From contig JAQCAN010000136.1 in the NCBI GenBank assembly GCA_027621335.1, forward strand, positions 1 to 6,854: a stretch of DNA of 6,854 bases. Reading direction: 5' to 3'. The notes beneath the pieces were generated by a model. The model was not told where the DNA came from. It saw nothing but the letters and a program-made list of their open reading frames with translations, and did no database searches. Source of the DNA: Bacteroidota bacterium (GTDB lineage: Bacteria > Bacteroidota > Bacteroidia > Flavobacteriales_D > JABDKJ01). Of this stretch, positions 1-6,854 are shown one piece after another; position 1 is the first letter of the stretch; each line of letters starts with the position of its first letter. The position numbers and the translations under genes were made by a program.

Positions 1-840
1 CTCGGCCTGCAGGGCGTGAAGCATTTCATCGCCCATGCCTACAGCACGGTCAATGAACTGAAGCTGCTCTTCCCAGGTGAGGAATTCCAAGTGAGCGAGG
101 ATGGGGAATTGAACGAGAGCGGTCAAAGGAGCGTCATCAAGCTCTACCACCCCATCTATGACCTCTTCCAAGCTGACCCTGATTTTGATAAGGAGGCCTT
201 CAAAGCTCAGCATGGGCTGAAGGAGCATGTTTTCCTTTATTTCGGTTTCATACGCAAGTACAAAGGCCTGCATGATGTGATACGCTCATTCGCAGAACTC
301 AGCAGAGAACGTGAGGACGTGTCTTTGATGATCTGTGGAGAGTCTTTTTGGAACACCTTGGATCATTCAAAATGGTCGAGCAAAATCAAGACCGCCCTGT
401 TCAGCATTGTCAAAGCCCTCTTCATGAAAAAGGAAGACGATGAGAAGGACTATCGACCCTTGGAATTGATCAATGAGTTGGGCATTGAGGACCGTGTTCT
501 ACTGGTCAATGCATTCATCCCCAATGAGGATGTGCCCAAGTACTTCCAAACAGCTGATAGCATCCTTCTCTTCTATGAACGGGCCACACCCAGTGGAGTA
601 GAATCCTTGAGCTATAATTTCGCGTTGCCCATCTTGGCTACAGCGGTCGGGCATTTTCCAGAGACGGTGAAGGATGGTTTCAACGGCTATCTCGCGCAGC
701 CTGGAGATATTCAAGATATGCAGCGCATCATGCAAAAGAGCATTACAGACCCCATCGAGCAACAGAATGTCACCGAATCTGCAGGACACATGAGCTGGGA
801 ACTTTATGTGAAAGCCATCAGGGCCCACAAAAACGGTTGA
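1..840 (+). CDS. GT4-type glycosyltransferase, 5' end missing
   Basis: This is the C-terminal 279 residues of a retaining, GT-B fold glycosyltransferase (GT4, glycosyl transferases group 1). Such enzymes move a sugar from a nucleotide-sugar to a glycan, lipid or other acceptor, usually at the cytoplasmic side of the membrane. The frame is open from base 1, so the true start is upstream; the GTG at 16 is internal. Visible marks are the start of the C-terminal Rossmann half (LYFGFIRKYKGLHDVIRSF, bases about 238-297), the E-x7-E catalytic/donor-binding pair (Glu codons at 577 and 601, in ERATPSGVE), then the conserved PILATAVGHFPE and DGFNGYL segments. A charged, partly hydrophobic insert at about 346-450 separates two core strands. 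It ends in TGA 37 bases before the ATG of the GH13 gene, so the two may be co-transcribed. Donor and acceptor cannot be told from the sequence. The family call is firm; a role in alpha-glucan metabolism is only possible. Confidence 0.9.
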   Translation, partial: LGLQGVKHFIAHAYSTVNELKLLFPGEEFQVSEDGELNESGQRSVIKLYHPIYDLFQADPDFDKEAFKAQHGLKEHVFLYFGFIRKYKGLHDVIRSFAELSREREDVSLMICGESFWNTLDHSKWSSKIKTALFSIVKALFMKKEDDEKDYRPLELINELGIEDRVLLVNAFIPNEDVPKYFQTADSILLFYERATPSGVESLSYNFALPILATAVGHFPETVKDGFNGYLAQPGDIQDMQRIMQKSITDPIEQQNVTESAGHMSWELYVKAIRAHKNG

Positions 841-846
841 ATTGGC

Positions 847-854
847 CACTTTTG
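847..854 (+). promoter_or_regulatory. Possible Bacteroidota -7 box before the GH13 gene
   Basis: CACTTTTG matches the Bacteroidota -7 consensus TAnnTTTG at all but the first fixed base. It lies 23 bases before the ATG at 878, a workable distance for a short leader. No convincing -33 TTTG is seen upstream, since that stretch is the end of the glycosyltransferase gene. It may be chance, and the GH13 gene may instead be read through from upstream. Confidence 0.2.
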
Positions 855-877
855 TAAAATCCTATCTTCACGATCAT

Positions 878-2725
878 ATGAGACGATCTGCTATACTAAT
901 TATATGTTTTCTGAGCATTCAATGCTTGGCTTCGAATGATCTGCGCATCGAGCCTCCCCATTGGTGGGTGGGAATGGCGAATCAGAACCTTCAATTGCTA
1001 GTGCAAGGTGAGGACATAGCCAGCGCGCAGGCCTCATTGAATTATGAAGGTGTGACCTTGAGCGCGAGTCACGCTGGTGATTCAGAGAACTACCTCTTTC
1101 TTGACCTCGTGGTCACTGATAAAGCCAAACCAGGCACTATGACCCTATCCTTCAAGATGAAGGGGAAACGGCTAAAAGCGACCTATGTGCTCAAGGAGCG
1201 ACTCTCAGGGTCGGCCCAAAGAGTGGGCTTCGATGCGTCCGATGTCATCTATCTTATCACCCCAGACCGTTATGCCAATGGTGACCCAAGCAATGACATG
1301 GTACCCGGAATGAGAGAGAAACCGAACCGCGAATTCCATGGAGGCCGTCATGGTGGCGACCTGAGGGGCATCATCAATCATCTGGACTATATCAAGGAGC
1401 AAGGTTTCACCTCTATTTGGCTAAACCCAATCTTAGAGAACGACATGGACAAATGGTCTTACCATGGCTACTCAACAACGGATTTCTATCTTGTCGATCC
1501 TCGCTATGGCAGCCTGGAAGAGTACCATGAACTATGTGACAAGGCCCATGAAAAAGGGCTGAAGGTCATTGCCGACATGATAGAGAACCACTGCGGAAGC
1601 GAGCATTGGTGGATGGATGATCTCCCATTCAAGGATTGGATCAACCATGGGAACACCTACGTTCAGACCACCCACCGAAGGGAGACCATCCAAGACCCGT
1701 ATGCCTCAGAAAAGGATAAAGCCAGCCATGCTGACGGATGGTTCGATACCACCATGCCGGATATGAATCAGCGCAATCCCTTCATGGCCGAGTATCTCAT
1801 ACAGAATAGCATCTGGTGGACAGAAGAGGTAGGCTTGGACGGCATCAGACAAGACACCTACCCTTATCCTGACAAGAATTTCATGAGTGAATGGAGCCGT
1901 AGGATCATAGACGAGTACCCTCGCTTCACTATTGTCGGTGAAGAGTGGACCTTGAATCCGAACATCGTCTCCTATTGGCAAAAGGACAAGGTCAATTACG
2001 ATGGCTATGTCTCATACCTCCCTAGTCTAATGGATTTCCCACTACAAGGAGCACTCTCCAGCGCTCTTCAACCTGAGTCAGGGGCCTATTCGGAGAAATT
2101 CGCGGACCTCTACCGTTGCTTGGCCAATGACTATCTCTATCCGCACCCCAATGATCTGGTCATCTTTCCTGACAACCATGACATGGACCGCTTCTTCACC
2201 CAAGTGAATGAGGACATGGACATGTGGAAGATCGGCATCTCCTATCTTGCTGTGACCCGCGGAATCCCTCAATTCTACTACGGCACTGAAGTTCTGATGA
2301 GCAATGGGAAGGACGGTTCCCACGGTGTCATCCGGTCCGACTTCCCTGGAGGTTGGGAAGGGGATAAAGTGAATGCGCTCACTGGAAAGGGCCTCAACGC
2401 TGAGCAAACCGAAGCCCAAGAGTTCATGAAGAACTTATTGAAATGGCGCAGTGGCTCAGAAGCCGTCCATAAGGGAAAGCTCATGCACTTCGCTCCGCTC
2501 TTTGCAGGCAGGCGTTATGTCCTTTTCAGATATACGGATAAGGAGATCGTGATGCTCATCATCAACAAGGGAGACAAGTCGGATACCTTGAACCTAAGCG
2601 ATTATGATGAAGTCCTTTCCAAGAAACGAAGTGCGACTCAGGTCTTAGATGGCAAAGTCATAGACCTCAAGGAAAGCTTTGAAGTGGGCCCCAAGTCCGC
2701 CACGATTCTCGTATTCAAAAACTAA
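878..2725 (+). CDS. Exported GH13 cyclomaltodextrinase / neopullulanase (SusA-like)
   Basis: A 615-residue alpha-amylase-family enzyme expected to hydrolyse alpha-1,4 bonds in maltodextrins, cyclodextrins or pullulan, probably in the periplasm. Residues 1-18 form a signal peptide (RR, then ILIICFLSI, cut near CLA/S); the Cys at 16 does not fit a lipobox. Residues about 22-108 match the cyclomaltodextrinase N-terminal domain (RIEPPHWWVGM, LQLLVQG, NYLFLDL). The GH13 barrel follows with its motifs in order: YHGYSTTDFY (195-204), region I D233-MIEN-H238, region V MPDMNQRNP (293-301), region II GIRQD with nucleophile D326, region III GEEW with acid E355, and region IV PDNHD with D435. All catalytic residues are present. 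Residues about 532-613 fit the cyclomaltodextrinase C-terminal beta domain. An in-frame TTG at 842 would add 12 residues, but the ATG at 878 gives a standard signal peptide. Family is certain; the exact substrate is not, and GH13 enzymes of this plan are often mixed in activity. Confidence 0.93.
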   Translation: MRRSAILIICFLSIQCLASNDLRIEPPHWWVGMANQNLQLLVQGEDIASAQASLNYEGVTLSASHAGDSENYLFLDLVVTDKAKPGTMTLSFKMKGKRLKATYVLKERLSGSAQRVGFDASDVIYLITPDRYANGDPSNDMVPGMREKPNREFHGGRHGGDLRGIINHLDYIKEQGFTSIWLNPILENDMDKWSYHGYSTTDFYLVDPRYGSLEEYHELCDKAHEKGLKVIADMIENHCGSEHWWMDDLPFKDWINHGNTYVQTTHRRETIQDPYASEKDKASHADGWFDTTMPDMNQRNPFMAEYLIQNSIWWTEEVGLDGIRQDTYPYPDKNFMSEWSRRIIDEYPRFTIVGEEWTLNPNIVSYWQKDKVNYDGYVSYLPSLMDFPLQGALSSALQPESGAYSEKFADLYRCLANDYLYPHPNDLVIFPDNHDMDRFFTQVNEDMDMWKIGISYLAVTRGIPQFYYGTEVLMSNGKDGSHGVIRSDFPGGWEGDKVNALTGKGLNAEQTEAQEFMKNLLKWRSGSEAVHKGKLMHFAPLFAGRRYVLFRYTDKEIVMLIINKGDKSDTLNLSDYDEVLSKKRSATQVLDGKVIDLKESFEVGPKSATILVFKN

Positions 2726-2729
2726 ACGG

Positions 2730-2737
2730 TACCTTTG
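2730..2737 (+). promoter_or_regulatory. Bacteroidota -7 promoter box for the carbonic anhydrase gene
   Basis: TACCTTTG is a perfect match to the TAnnTTTG -7 element used by the Bacteroidota primary sigma factor. It starts 4 bases after the GH13 stop codon and ends 24 bases before the ATG at 2762, which leaves room for a short leader. No clear -33 TTTG/TTG is visible about 20 bases upstream. If used, it gives the carbonic anhydrase its own transcript, and it makes the TTG at 2735, which lies inside the box, unlikely to be the start codon. Confidence 0.42.
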
Positions 2738-2761
2738 TCCCATGATTCAACCGATCATCAT

Positions 2762-3388
2762 ATGGATTTTGTAACTGTATTCGAGAACAACGAAAAGTGG
2801 ATCAAAGAGAAACTCAGCACGGATGCTGATTTCTTCAAGAAAATGGCTCAAGGCCAAAACCCAGAAGTGCTCTACATCGGCTGTGCCGATAGCCGAGTGA
2901 CTGCAGAGGAGATCATGGGGGCTAAGCCTGGTGAGGTCTTCGTTCACCGAAACATAGCGAACATGGTCATCAGCATAGACCTGAATGTGATGTCCGTCAT
3001 CAACTATGCGGTGGACTTCCTCAAAGTGAAACGTATCGTGGTCTGCGGGCATTATGGCTGTGGGGGTGTCCTCGCTTCCATGCAAGCTGCCGATCTGGGC
3101 ATCTTGAATCCTTGGTTAAGGAACATCAGAGACGTCTATCGCATCCACCATGAGGAGCTGAAGGCTATTAGTGATGAGAAGAAACGCTCCGATCGTTTGG
3201 TGGAACTCAACGTGCGAGAGCAATGCATCAATGTCATCAAGACGGCCGCCTTTCAAAAAGCGAATAAGGAAAGGGGCCTAAGTGTTCATGGATGGGTCTT
3301 CGACATGAGTAATGGAAAGTTGGTGGACCTGGATATCGACTTCACGGCCAAGCTCAAGGACATCCAAGAAATCTACAATCTGCAGTAG
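2762..3388 (+). CDS. Beta-class carbonic anhydrase
   Basis: A 208-residue zinc enzyme that interconverts CO2 and bicarbonate in the cytoplasm, supplying bicarbonate to carboxylases and helping pH balance. The zinc ligands of the beta class are all present: C41 in CADSR (with D43 and R45, the Asp-Arg pair), and H97 and C100 in GHYGCGG. Other family segments are FENNEKW near the start, HRNIANMV (62-69), and NPWLRNIRDVY, with a C-terminal VHGWVFDMSNGKL strand. Length fits the family, and no signal peptide is seen. An in-frame TTG at 2735 would add nine residues (MSHDSTDHH), but it falls inside a perfect -7 promoter box. The ATG at 2762 also gives the short leader before FENNEKW usual in the family. 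The gene follows the GH13 stop by 36 bases, and its own stop is one base from the stop of the convergent esterase gene. Family call is very sure; no special role beyond housekeeping is indicated. Confidence 0.96.
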   Translation: MDFVTVFENNEKWIKEKLSTDADFFKKMAQGQNPEVLYIGCADSRVTAEEIMGAKPGEVFVHRNIANMVISIDLNVMSVINYAVDFLKVKRIVVCGHYGCGGVLASMQAADLGILNPWLRNIRDVYRIHHEELKAISDEKKRSDRLVELNVREQCINVIKTAAFQKANKERGLSVHGWVFDMSNGKLVDLDIDFTAKLKDIQEIYNLQ

Positions 3389-3389
3389 G

Positions 3390-4802
3390 TCATTGTTTGA
3401 CCACCGTCCAGACTTTCACTCCAGAATAATCAGGATGACTGGCTTTCAAGAGGTAATTCCCCGATGGATAAGCCTTCAAGTTGAGGCTCAGAGTCCCTCT
3501 GTTCCCTTGAAGTAGAACTCTTCCGAAGAGATCTGTCAATTGAAGCTGAAGGCCAGTATCAAGTTCTGAATCCTCGATCCTCAAAGTGACTATATCCGAA
3601 GTTGGATTAGGGAAGAGGTCAATGCCTAGCACCTTGTCCAAAGAGGGAGCAGACAAGGGCTCGGCAAAGAGCCATTGGTAGGCATCTCCGAACTCCCTTC
3701 TCCAATACCATTCGCTATGCTGCCCATCGGCATGGGTCTGCAGGTTCAATTCATCCGTGGTGTAGCCATTGGCTAAGAACGTGTCGATCATGGCCTCCGC
3801 ATCATCCACCACACTGCCTGAGCCTTCCAGCTCACCCGCCAGAAGAAAAAGACGCATCTCCTGCTCATGGTCTGCTTGGGTAACGATGGTATAGGCCTCA
3901 TCAGCAAACCAATATGAAGGAGAGAATATGCCCACTCTGGAAAACACCTCCTCATACTCCACGGCTCCATAGTGACTGATCAGTCCGCCCAAGGAACTTC
4001 CCATCAATGCAGTACTCTCTCTTCCTGGTAAGGTGCGATAATTCTCATCGATATAGGGCTTTAACGTACTGATGATGAATTGCATGTAGGCATCCCCATC
4101 ACCTCCTCCGTAGGACGGATTATTCCAAGGGGAATATTCGTTGATGCGCTCCGCCCCACCATTGTCGATGGCCACCACTATGATACCTGGATCTCCCTGT
4201 TCATGCAAGTCATTCAAGGTCTCGTCCACTTCCCACTCTCCTGAGAAGCTGGTATTCGCATCGAAGACATTCTGCCCATCGTGCATGTACATCACTGGAT
4301 AATCCAAGTTGCTGCCGTCATAGTCAGGAGGCAGGTAGATCCAGATGCGTCTGTTCGCATCGAGCTGAGGCATATAGAAATCGGTAGAAAGAATGCTCAC
4401 GTTATCAGCAGCGGTGCTTGAACCAGTGCCAACATCTTCCCATGAAACGATCTGAAGTGTCAAGGTTTCTGTACCTCCACCATATGTAAAGGTGCGATCG
4501 GGGAGGAATTGGCCTTGCTCATTGCCTTCAACCGTGTCCCAAGACCCTCTGGTGAATTTGAAAATCAGATTTCCGGCAGTGAGATCCATGGTGATGCTCA
4601 AGTTCCCTTGACCATCATCAGCGAGCACATAATCCGTATCCCCAGGATTCCAGCCCTGGAAATTCCCTGCGATGTACACCTGATCGCCTTCAGGCGTGTC
4701 CTCAGGCCAAGCATCTACTAAGATAGTCAGCTGGGCGGTAAGGCAGGTTGACAGCAGAATGGAGAGTACGGTCAGGGAAAAGGACAGGGAGGAAATTTTC
4801 AT
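3390..4802 (-). CDS. Secreted CBM-linked esterase with T9SS sorting domain
   Basis: A 470-residue, three-part secreted hydrolase. Residues 1-23 are a signal peptide (hydrophobic 7-19, cut likely LTA/Q). Residues about 24-121 form a CBM20/48-like beta domain (VYIAGNFQGWNPGD, FKFTRGSWDTVEGNEQG), a type often found on alpha-glucan-active or glycogen-binding proteins. Residues about 135-385 are an alpha/beta hydrolase of the putative esterase family (PF00756; relatives include CE1 esterases and IroE/Fes-type siderophore esterases). It has nucleophile S270 in GSSLGG, H362 as likely catalytic His in GQHSEW, and E324/E326 as acid candidates. Residues about 396-470 are a T9SS type A sorting domain (LFPNPTSD, LTDLFGRVL, YPSGNYLLKA), so the protein should leave through the outer membrane and be released or anchored at the surface. 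The mature part has no cysteine. The start ATG gives a normal signal peptide and has no Shine-Dalgarno site. Architecture is secure; the ester it cleaves is unknown. Confidence 0.92.
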   Translation of the reverse strand: MKISSLSFSLTVLSILLSTCLTAQLTILVDAWPEDTPEGDQVYIAGNFQGWNPGDTDYVLADDGQGNLSITMDLTAGNLIFKFTRGSWDTVEGNEQGQFLPDRTFTYGGGTETLTLQIVSWEDVGTGSSTAADNVSILSTDFYMPQLDANRRIWIYLPPDYDGSNLDYPVMYMHDGQNVFDANTSFSGEWEVDETLNDLHEQGDPGIIVVAIDNGGAERINEYSPWNNPSYGGGDGDAYMQFIISTLKPYIDENYRTLPGRESTALMGSSLGGLISHYGAVEYEEVFSRVGIFSPSYWFADEAYTIVTQADHEQEMRLFLLAGELEGSGSVVDDAEAMIDTFLANGYTTDELNLQTHADGQHSEWYWRREFGDAYQWLFAEPLSAPSLDKVLGIDLFPNPTSDIVTLRIEDSELDTGLQLQLTDLFGRVLLQGNRGTLSLNLKAYPSGNYLLKASHPDYSGVKVWTVVKQ

Positions 4803-4996
4803 TGGATAAATCTACGGCATGAATAGGCAATTCTGAAACTATATCAACCCCTTACTGCAATAGACTCACTGCGCAACAGAATCAGCAAGCTTTCGATTTG
4901 AACCATCCCCCTGTATGTGGACAAAAACCAAGAGCTATAGACCTTTCAACACACCTACATCCTATATCTTTCATCCTTTAAGCTTTGCTCCAATCC
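4803..4996. other. Divergent intergenic region between esterase and recQ
   Basis: These 194 bases separate the two divergent start codons and must hold both promoters. No long open frame, RNA gene or strong inverted repeat is seen. The stretch is richer in A and T than the genes, and AAGCTTT occurs twice (4888-4894 and 4980-4986). On the esterase side I found no TAnnTTTG box at a sensible distance: TAGATTTA lies only about five bases before its ATG, too close to act as a promoter for that start. Confidence 0.6.
4965..4972 (+). promoter_or_regulatory. Possible -7 box for recQ
   Basis: TATCTTTC differs from TAnnTTTG only at the last base and ends 24 bases before the recQ ATG. That spacing equals the one between the carbonic anhydrase box and its start. 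About 18 bases upstream is CTTTC (4942-4946 area), a weak match to the -33 TTTG. Both elements are imperfect, so this is a tentative call. Confidence 0.25.
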
Positions 4997-6854
4997 ATGC
5001 TCTCTCCCGATCATCAAACCATCTTAGAACGCACCTTCGGGTTCCGATCGCTACGCGCTCACCAGGAGCCTATCATGCAGCACATCATGTCAGGGAAAGA
5101 TGCTCTGGTGCTCATGCCCACCGGAGGTGGGAAATCCCTGTGCTACCAACTTCCCGCCCTGCTTCTTCCAGGGACAGCATTGGTCATCTCACCTCTCATA
5201 GCCTTGATGAAGGATCAGGTGGACGCCTTGCGCCTGAACGGAGTGAATGCCGCCTTCTTGAACAGCAGCTTGGATGCACAGCAGGAAAGGCAGATCATGC
5301 AGGACTTAAAGGCTGGAGCTTTAGACCTTCTCTACTTGGCGCCTGAACGATTATTCCATCAAGGGGGAGCCTTCTTGGAGTATTTGAAGACCCTGGATAT
5401 CAACCTCATCGCTATAGACGAGACGCATTGCATCAGCCAATGGGGGCATGACTTCCGTCCGGACTATGTGCAATTGGGGAAATTGAAACAAAGCTTTCCG
5501 AAAGTGCCGATGATCGCCCTCACCGCCACGGCTGATTCCCAGACCCGTGAGGACATCCTGGCCCAATTGAAGATGGACCGTCCCCGTACCTTCCTTTCTA
5601 GCTTCGATCGACCGAATATCAAATACACGGTGCGACCAAAGAAAGACTGGTTCGAGCAACTACTTTCCTTCTTGGAAGATAAAAAGAATGAGCATGGTAT
5701 CATCTACTGCCTCTCGCGCAAGAGCACCGAGGAGCTTGCTGAGAACCTAAGGGAAAATGGCGTCCAAGCATTGGCCTATCACGCTGGCTTGCCTAGTGAG
5801 CAACGTGCTGCGAATCAAGAGAAATTCCTCAAGGACGAGGTGCAGGCCATAGTGGCAACCATAGCCTTCGGGATGGGCATCGACAAGAGCAACGTGCGCT
5901 TCGTCATCCATGTGGATCTCCCGAAGAACATCGAAGGCTATTATCAAGAGACAGGGAGGGCCGGACGAGATGGACTGGACAGTGATGCCCTCCTCTTCTA
6001 TGGTGCAGGTGACTATTTCAAGCTGAGCCGCTTCTGCGAGGTGGAAGGCAATCCTGAACAGACACAGGTCCTCCTGAATAAGCTTAGGCGGATGGTGGAC
6101 TTTGCCGATTCCAGGATATGCAGACGTAAGAACCTCTTGAACTATTTCGGAGAAGCGCATGAAGGGGACTGTGGGAACTGTGACAACTGCCTCACTACCA
6201 GGGAGCGCTATGAGGCCACAGTGGAGGCCCAGAAACTGCTGTCCACCATTGCCCGATTGGAACAAGCCTTCGGCCTATCGCATATCCTGGACATAGTGAG
6301 AGGTTCCCAGTCTGAGAAGATCGGTTCGGCTCAACGCGCCTTAAGTACGTATGGCATCGGGAAGGATCTGAGCAAGGCCAGATGGATGGAGATCGGGAAG
6401 GAGATGATACAACTCGGACTCATGGAGCAGAGTATAGGACGCTTTCCCACCCTCTCGTTGAATGCTGAGAGCTGGAAGATCCTAAGGGGCGAAAAGCAGG
6501 TGTCATTGACGGCCCGCAGGGAAGAAAAAGAGGTCGTCAAAAAAGAACTCGCCTACGACTCTATACTCTTCGATGCGCTGAGGGATGAACGCCTTCTCAT
6601 CGCAAAAGAGCTGAACTCAGCGGCATATTTGATCCTCTCGGACATCAGCTTACGTGAATTGTCCATCTATTATCCGACCGAAGAAGAGGACCTTCATTTC
6701 ATCAATGGCTTTGGTCAAGTGAAAGTGAACCGCTTCGGGGCGCGTTTCCTCAAGGTCATCAACACACATCTTGCATCCTCAGGCCTGGAATCCCGAATGG
6801 ATGAAAAGCGCAAGAGCAAGGCAAGAAAGGTGAAAAAGTCCAAAGTGAAAGGCG
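4997..6854 (+). CDS. recQ: RecQ-family ATP-dependent DNA helicase, 3' end outside window
   Basis: A 3'-5' DNA helicase of the RecQ family, used in recombination repair and restart of stalled forks. The frame runs 619 codons from ATG 4997 to the window edge with no stop. The helicase core has Walker A PTGGGKS (41-47), motif Ia SPLIALMKDQVDAL, motif II DETH (141-144) followed by the RecQ aromatic loop SQWGHDFRPDY (147-157), motif III LTATA, motif IV YCLSRKS, motif V ATIAFGMGIDK and motif VI QETGRAGRDG. A zinc site (C375, C392, C395, C398) leads into the RQC winged-helix part (FGLSHILDIVRG, about 425-500). An HRDC domain fills about 521-592. E. coli RecQ is 609 residues, so the core is complete here. 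A lysine-rich tail (601-619) continues past the edge, perhaps a linker to the extra C-terminal helix-turn-helix region seen in many Bacteroidota RecQ proteins. The Thr in place of Ala in the DEAH box is unusual. There is no Shine-Dalgarno site; the start fits the family N-terminus (FGFRSLRAHQ). Confidence 0.95.
   Translation, partial: MLSPDHQTILERTFGFRSLRAHQEPIMQHIMSGKDALVLMPTGGGKSLCYQLPALLLPGTALVISPLIALMKDQVDALRLNGVNAAFLNSSLDAQQERQIMQDLKAGALDLLYLAPERLFHQGGAFLEYLKTLDINLIAIDETHCISQWGHDFRPDYVQLGKLKQSFPKVPMIALTATADSQTREDILAQLKMDRPRTFLSSFDRPNIKYTVRPKKDWFEQLLSFLEDKKNEHGIIYCLSRKSTEELAENLRENGVQALAYHAGLPSEQRAANQEKFLKDEVQAIVATIAFGMGIDKSNVRFVIHVDLPKNIEGYYQETGRAGRDGLDSDALLFYGAGDYFKLSRFCEVEGNPEQTQVLLNKLRRMVDFADSRICRRKNLLNYFGEAHEGDCGNCDNCLTTRERYEATVEAQKLLSTIARLEQAFGLSHILDIVRGSQSEKIGSAQRALSTYGIGKDLSKARWMEIGKEMIQLGLMEQSIGRFPTLSLNAESWKILRGEKQVSLTARREEKEVVKKELAYDSILFDALRDERLLIAKELNSAAYLILSDISLRELSIYYPTEEEDLHFINGFGQVKVNRFGARFLKVINTHLASSGLESRMDEKRKSKARKVKKSKVKG

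Noticed and set aside
842..877. TTG at 842 as the start of the GH13 gene, adding MATFVKSYLHDH.
   Set aside because: The added residues precede a complete signal peptide starting at ATG 878, and the TTG sits one base after the upstream stop with no ribosome-binding site.
878..925. Lipoprotein signal peptide in the GH13 enzyme (Cys at residue 16).
   Set aside because: The residues before the Cys are Ser-Ile-Gln; Gln at -1 does not fit a lipobox, and a type I cut near CLA/S is more likely.
1..3388. A polysaccharide utilisation locus.
   Set aside because: No SusC/SusD transporter pair or Sus-type regulator is in the window; a single GH13 gene and a nearby esterase are not enough.
3471..3501. 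Two small adjacent hairpins (AGCC..GGCT at 3471-3488 and CAGAG/CTCTG at 3489-3501) that could end the carbonic anhydrase transcript.
   Set aside because: Stems are only 5-6 pairs, one with a bulge; no T-run follows, and they lie inside the coding sequence of the esterase C-terminus.
4915..5346. A 143-codon + strand open frame overlapping the start of recQ.
   Set aside because: It is out of frame with recQ, shows no recognisable motif and has an odd Arg/Ser/His-rich composition typical of a shadow frame.
5351..6540. Several - strand open frames of 69-172 codons opposite recQ.
   Set aside because: All lie antisense to an intact, strongly conserved helicase frame and show no family motifs.

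Overview
The window looks like a chromosomal segment of a Bacteroidota bacterium. Three things point there: a secreted esterase ends in a type IX secretion (T9SS) type A sorting domain, a cyclomaltodextrinase/neopullulanase has the SusA-like domain plan, and none of the four visible starts has a Shine-Dalgarno sequence. A perfect TAnnTTTG box, the -7 element of this phylum, also lies just before one gene. Species cannot be fixed from the sequence.

Layout: on the + strand come (i) the 3' part of a GT4-type glycosyltransferase (1-840, cut by the window edge), (ii) an exported GH13 cyclomaltodextrinase/neopullulanase (878-2725) and (iii) a beta-carbonic anhydrase (2762-3388). They are spaced by only 37 and 36 bases. 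The first two may be co-transcribed; the third seems to have its own promoter. On the - strand lies an exported alpha/beta-hydrolase esterase with a CBM20/48-like N-terminal domain and a T9SS tail (3390-4802). It converges on the carbonic anhydrase with a single base between the stop codons. After a 194-base divergent intergenic region, a RecQ-family DNA helicase starts at 4997 on the + strand and is still open at the right edge after 619 codons.

How the genes may work together: the GH13 enzyme would cut maltodextrins or cyclodextrins outside the cytoplasm. The esterase, with a module of a family that often binds alpha-glucans, could act on the same or a related polymer at the cell surface; this link is inference from domain content and adjacency only. 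The carbonic anhydrase and RecQ are housekeeping genes with no evident tie to carbohydrate use. There are no SusC/SusD genes, so this is not a complete polysaccharide utilisation locus within the window.

No RNA gene, mobile element, CRISPR array or clearly new system was seen. The points most worth a second look are the DETH variant of the RecQ DEAH box, the esterase architecture next to the GH13 gene, and the one-base convergent junction.
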